Shown here piece after piece: positions 60,889 to 64,000 of a stretch of DNA of 64,000 nucleotides. The translations under genes were made by a program, and so were the position numbers. Source of the stretch: CAVSJJ01 sp963728395. Its GTDB lineage: Bacteria; Actinomycetota; Actinomycetes; Actinomycetales; Dermatophilaceae. Positions within the stretch are counted from its first letter, which is position 1, and each line of letters starts with the position of its first letter. The stretch spans positions 558,001 through 622,000 of the forward strand of contig CAVSJJ010000003.1 of NCBI GenBank assembly GCA_963728395.1. The letters run 5' to 3'. Below the pieces are notes generated by a model. The model was given only the letters and a program-made list of their open reading frames with translations, did no database searches and had not been told where the DNA came from.

Positions 60889-60976
60889 CCGAACGTGTCA
60901 CCAGTCCGTGCAGCAGACCCAACCTTCCGGGGTGAAGTGCCACTTCCCCACCTCAGGTGGGGAAGTTGGGACGTGG

Positions 60977-61714
60977 CTACCGGGTGGCGGCGATGAGGGT
61001 GCGGATCTCGGTCCGCGGGCCGGTGTAGAAGGGGACCTCGACCCGGACGTGTCGCCGGGCCCGGGAGGCCCGCAGCTCGCGCATCAGGTCGACGATGCGG
61101 TCCAGGTCGTCGGCCTCGAACGCGAGCACCCACTCGTAGTCCCCGAGGGCGAAGGACGAGATGGTGTTGGCTCGCACGTCCGGGTAGTCCCGGGCCATCC
61201 GGCCGTGCTCGGCGAGCAGCTCGCGCCGCTCCTCGTCCGGCAGGAGGTACCACTCGTAGGACCGGACGAACGGGTAGACGCACAGGTACGCCCGGGCCTG
61301 CTCGTCGGCGAGGAACGCGGGGATGTGGCTCTTGTTGAACTCCGCCGGCCGGTGCAGCGCGGCGACCGACCACACCGCCGTCAGGTGCGAACCGAGGTCG
61401 GTCCCAAGCAGCCGGTGGTAGGCGTCCTGCAGCCCCTCGATCGTCGCGGCGTGCCACCACACCATGACGTCGGCGTCGGCGCGCAGCCCCGCCACGTCGT
61501 AGAAGCCGCGCACGACGACGTCGTGGGCGCCGAGGTCGGCGACGAGCGCCTCCACCTCGTCGGCCAACGCCGATCGGTCGGCGTCACCGAGCGGGCCGGT
61601 GAACGCGAACACCGACCACATCGCGTAGCGGACGGTCTCGTTGATCTCCCGGATCCGGGCGGCACCCGGCTTGGCGGGCGCGGTACGGGCAGGCTGGTCG
61701 GCAGGTGGCGTCAT
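60977..61714 (-). CDS. hemQ: Coproheme decarboxylase HemQ (ChdC)
   Basis: A 245-aa chlorite-dismutase-fold enzyme that converts coproheme to heme b, the last step of the coproporphyrin-dependent pathway of actinobacteria. Features: RYAMWSVFAFTGPL, MVWWHAATIEGLQ, YPFVRSYEWYLLPDEERRELLAEHG with the catalytic Tyr region, and FALGDYEWVLAFEADD. ATG overlaps the hemY stop (ATGA). Confidence 0.95.
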   Translation of the reverse strand: MTPPADQPARTAPAKPGAARIREINETVRYAMWSVFAFTGPLGDADRSALADEVEALVADLGAHDVVVRGFYDVAGLRADADVMVWWHAATIEGLQDAYHRLLGTDLGSHLTAVWSVAALHRPAEFNKSHIPAFLADEQARAYLCVYPFVRSYEWYLLPDEERRELLAEHGRMARDYPDVRANTISSFALGDYEWVLAFEADDLDRIVDLMRELRASRARRHVRVEVPFYTGPRTEIRTLIAATR

Positions 61715-63201
61715 GCCCCCATTGTCCCGACCGCTCCTGGACGCGCGGCGAGACCCTCGACGAGGGCGGTCGCGGCCCGCGTGGCCGCGGCGATGACCCC
61801 GGGGATCCCCACCCCGTCGTATGCCGCGCCGGCGACCTCCAGCCCCGGCAGGCCCGCGATCTCGGTGCGGATCGCCGCGACCCGGTCGAGGTGGCCCACG
61901 GTGTACTGGGGCAGGCCCGCCTCCCAGCGCTGGACGTGGGCGTCGACGACGCGCGGTAGCGACCGTCCGATGACCGAGGAGACCTCCCGCACGGCGATGT
62001 CGACGAGCTCGTCGTCCTCGCGCTCGAGGTCGCGCTCCTCGCCCGCACGGCCGATCGAGGCCCGCAGGTATGCCGTGTCGTCCGAAAGGGCCCCCGTCCA
62101 GCCCCACTTGACGCCGCTGAAGGTGCCGGCCTTGATCCGCATCCCCTCGATGGGCGGCACGAGGAAGCCCGATCCGGGCAGCCCGCCCAGGCCGGCCGAC
62201 TCGACGGCCAGGGTGATGACGGCCGTCGACGCGGTCTCCATCGCCGCGAGGATCGCCGACGCGCCCGGGGCGTGCGCCGCGAGGAGCCGGGCGCTCGGCG
62301 CGGGGGCGATGGTGACCAGGACGGCGTCGGCCTCGAGGCGCTCGGGCGCCGAGGTCGGCCCGGCGAGGACGGCCCAGCCCTGCGGCGTCCGCTCCAGGGC
62401 CGTCGCCGGCGTGTGGAGACGGACCTCGACGTCATGGGGCTCGAGGGCGGCCAGGAGGAGCTCGGGGAACCGGCCGACCCCGCCGCGGATCCCGGCGAAC
62501 GGCGGCCGGGGGCGCCGCGCCGGCGCGGCGCCGGGCTGCTCAGCCGAGGTCGGAGCAGGGCCGGTCGATCGCGGACCCATCGCCCGTGCCGCCAGCTCCA
62601 GCAGGCTGCCACCGGCCTGCGCGGTGGGCCAGGCCTGCGGGAGCGCAGCCCGCATCGACAGACGTGAGGCGTGCCCGGAGTAGACCCCGCCGAGCAGCGG
62701 CTCGACGAGCCGGTCGACAACGGCCTGGCCGAGCCGGGCCGCGACGTACTCCCCGACGGCGATGTCCTCCCCGAGCGGCTCGTCCCACGGCCGTTCGTCG
62801 AGGGCTCGAGAGACCTCGACGTCGGTGAGCAGCCCGCGGGCCGCCTGCGGGTCGGCGGGTATCCCCATCAGCGTCGCGCGCGGCAGCGGGTGCAGCCCAC
62901 CGCGGGACCAGACCGAGGCCGACGTCGTCTCGGGCGCGACGATCTCCTCGCCGGCCCCGATCGACTCGAGCAGCTCCACGGCCTCCGGTCGCAGCGCGAG
63001 CATCGCCTCGGCGCCGACGTCGACGGTGTGGCCGGCGACGGACTCCAGGCGCAGCTTCCCGCCGGGACGGTCCCCGCCCTCGAGGACGCTCACCCGGGCA
63101 TCCGGCCGGGCCCGGACGATGGTGAGGGCCGCGGCGAGACCGCTCACCCCGCCCCCGATGACGACGACGTGGGGCCCCTGGGCGGACGAGGGAGACGGCA
63201 T
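61711..63201 (-). CDS. hemY: Coproporphyrinogen III oxidase, HemY/CgoX type
   Basis: A 496-aa FAD enzyme that oxidises coproporphyrinogen III to coproporphyrin III in the same pathway as HemQ. FAD motif: VVVIGGGVSGLAAALTI near the N-terminus; GGKLRLE and DVGAEAMLALRPE follow, and the C-terminal LPQYTVGHLDRVAAIRTEIAGLPGLEVAGAAYDGVGIPGVI is the family end. ATG 63201 is chosen. It forms an operon with hemQ. Confidence 0.94.
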   Translation of the reverse strand: MPSPSSAQGPHVVVIGGGVSGLAAALTIVRARPDARVSVLEGGDRPGGKLRLESVAGHTVDVGAEAMLALRPEAVELLESIGAGEEIVAPETTSASVWSRGGLHPLPRATLMGIPADPQAARGLLTDVEVSRALDERPWDEPLGEDIAVGEYVAARLGQAVVDRLVEPLLGGVYSGHASRLSMRAALPQAWPTAQAGGSLLELAARAMGPRSTGPAPTSAEQPGAAPARRPRPPFAGIRGGVGRFPELLLAALEPHDVEVRLHTPATALERTPQGWAVLAGPTSAPERLEADAVLVTIAPAPSARLLAAHAPGASAILAAMETASTAVITLAVESAGLGGLPGSGFLVPPIEGMRIKAGTFSGVKWGWTGALSDDTAYLRASIGRAGEERDLEREDDELVDIAVREVSSVIGRSLPRVVDAHVQRWEAGLPQYTVGHLDRVAAIRTEIAGLPGLEVAGAAYDGVGIPGVIAAATRAATALVEGLAARPGAVGTMGA

Positions 63202-63415
63202 GGGCACCAGGCTCTCACGCGGGGGGTGGGCCGGAGCCGCCGCCCCGGCCCGAGCCGGTATGCCGTGCGCCACGTTCTCGGGCGCCTCCCCACCCGGCGC
63301 GTTCCGGGCGCGGCGGGCGACATCGTGACCCGATCGAGACCGGTGGTGCGGAACGATCCCGCCCCCGAGGCCATCTCATCGCCAGCCCCACCGCGTCCGA
63401 CCCCGAGGAGCACCG

Positions 63416-64000
63416 ATGCTTCGCCTCACCGCTCTCGCCCGTCCCGCCCTCCACCGACGCGCGGTCCTGGCCGGCCTCGTCGCCGCGTTGGGCCTCACCC
63501 TGCTCGGCGGCTGCAGCGCCTCCGGCACGAGCCAGAACGACTCCGCCGGGGGTGCCGCCCAGTCGGACTCGGCGGGAGCCGGGTACGAGCGCGCCCCCGC
63601 CGACTCCGCCCCGGAGGCCCGGAAGGCGGCGGACGGGACGACGAGCTCCGGGTCGGTCTCGGCCGCGCAGCTCGATCGCAAGCTGACCCGGCGGGCGGAC
63701 CTGTCCCTCGTCGTCACCTCCGTCCCCCGGGCCGCATCGCAGATCCGCGGCATCGCGACGGCGGCGAAGGGTCTGGTCGTCAGCGAACAGCTGAACGCCC
63801 CGCTGCCCCCGGCGCGCGAGGACCTGACCGAGCCGAGCGATGCCCAGCCGTTCAGCACGATGACGATCAGCGTCCCGGCCGCAGCCCTCGACGACACGCT
63901 CGACCGGCTCGCCGCGCTCGGGACCGTCGACGCCCGGGCGACGACGACGGACGACGTGACGGGCAGCTACGTCGACACCGCGTCGCGGATCGCGACGATG
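63416..64000 (+). CDS. DUF4349 lipoprotein, N-terminal part (cut by window edge)
   Basis: 195 codons are visible. A basic N-terminus and hydrophobic segment lead to the lipobox LLGGC (Cys35), then a Ser/Ala-rich linker, then the start of DUF4349: KLTRRADLSLVVTSVPRAASQIRGIATAAKGLVVSEQL and TMTISVPAAALDDTLDRLAALGTVDARATTTDDVTGSYVD. GAGGAGC precedes the ATG. The full protein would normally continue with a coiled coil and a C-terminal membrane helix. Function unknown. Confidence 0.85.
   Translation, partial: MLRLTALARPALHRRAVLAGLVAALGLTLLGGCSASGTSQNDSAGGAAQSDSAGAGYERAPADSAPEARKAADGTTSSGSVSAAQLDRKLTRRADLSLVVTSVPRAASQIRGIATAAKGLVVSEQLNAPLPPAREDLTEPSDAQPFSTMTISVPAAALDDTLDRLAALGTVDARATTTDDVTGSYVDTASRIATM

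Larger units (their letters stand above)
59604..60921 (+). mobile_element. IS3-family insertion sequence
   Basis: About 1318 bp, starting TGGGTCTGCTGCACG and ending with its inverted match CGTGCAGCAGACCCA; after four differing bases the inner repeat GGTGACAC also matches. It contains orfA and orfB in the usual IS3 arrangement. No clear target duplication is visible, probably because about 9 bp of the target were lost. Confidence 0.88.
59580..60966. repeat. Right palindromic end of the DUF559 cassette, split by an IS
   Basis: The parts 59580-59603 and 60922-60966 together rebuild the inverted counterpart of 58446-58525, except for about 9 bp lost at the IS insertion point. The outer hairpin is ACTTCCCCACCT-C-AGGTGGGGAAGT (60942-60966), which may also terminate hemQ. 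Confidence 0.7.

Noticed and set aside
59594..60924. IS boundaries at 59597-60921 with a 3-bp ACC target duplication
   Set aside because: This would leave seven extra bases at only one terminus. The flank up to GGCACT matches the other palindromic unit, so it is target DNA, and a start at 59604 gives better matched inverted repeats.

Overview
The window reads as the chromosome of a very GC-rich actinomycete. Supporting signs are GTP-type PEP carboxykinase, a HemY-HemQ heme operon of the coproporphyrin type, fused DUF1918-DUF1876 proteins, an Rv2629/Vms1-like eRF1 homologue, an NHEJ-type polymerase-ligase, many ATGA/GTGA start-stop overlaps and several apparently leaderless genes. The style fits the Intrasporangiaceae/Dermatophilaceae (Janibacter, Phycicoccus and relatives); that placement is inference. 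A seven-base word, GGCATAC or its complement, is strikingly common (about 46 by hand count) in genes and gaps alike, but absent from the two mobile elements.

1-13 kb is one sugar or polyol catabolic locus. A leftward transcript carries an M42 peptidase, a BtpA/SgcQ protein and an ABC sugar importer (binding protein, double ATPase, permease cut by the window edge). A rightward DeoR regulator and FGGY kinase follow. A second leftward operon has another FGGY kinase, E1-alpha and E1-beta of a TPP dehydrogenase, a stand-alone lipoyl domain and a SorC regulator. Near-identical 14-bp palindromes (about TGCACATAYGTGCA) precede both leftward operons, so I infer that SorC controls both. An aldo/keto reductase adjoins.

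13-39 kb is mixed housekeeping: the Vms1-like protein, two DUF1918/DUF1876 paralogues, a secreted protein with 3 + 14 repeats, an M50 peptidase, a MarR-MFS pair, a PucR-controlled operon (TPP enzyme, epimerase, SDR, BASS transporter), PEPCK, a dihydroxyacetone kinase operon with a monooxygenase-like protein and an iron alcohol dehydrogenase, DUF202 proteins, an Hsp70-like protein, a DUF296 protein and a PSD-family decarboxylase.

39.3-46.9 kb is a 7.5-kb integrative element in the 3' end of tRNA-Val, bounded by 27-bp direct repeats. It encodes an integrase, an Xis-like protein, an AAA ATPase with iteron-like repeats in its 3' end, small phage-type proteins and a P27-like small terminase. No capsid, portal, large terminase or conjugation gene is seen, so it looks like a phage satellite. 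Its own terminator replaces the tRNA operon terminator, which now lies 7.5 kb away.

47-64 kb holds the tRNA Gly-Cys-Val cluster, a YihY protein, an AidB-like acyl-CoA dehydrogenase, PPK2, a RibD-like reductase, a hydrolase, a fused polymerase-ligase, a secreted ExeM-like nuclease, MsrB, HemQ, HemY and the start of a DUF4349 lipoprotein. Between msrB and hemQ sits a single AbiEi/DUF559 gene bracketed by an inverted pair of about 65-bp palindromic repeats, one split by an IS3-family element. I consider this possible one-gene mobile cassette and the tRNA-Val satellite the best candidates for undescribed biology.
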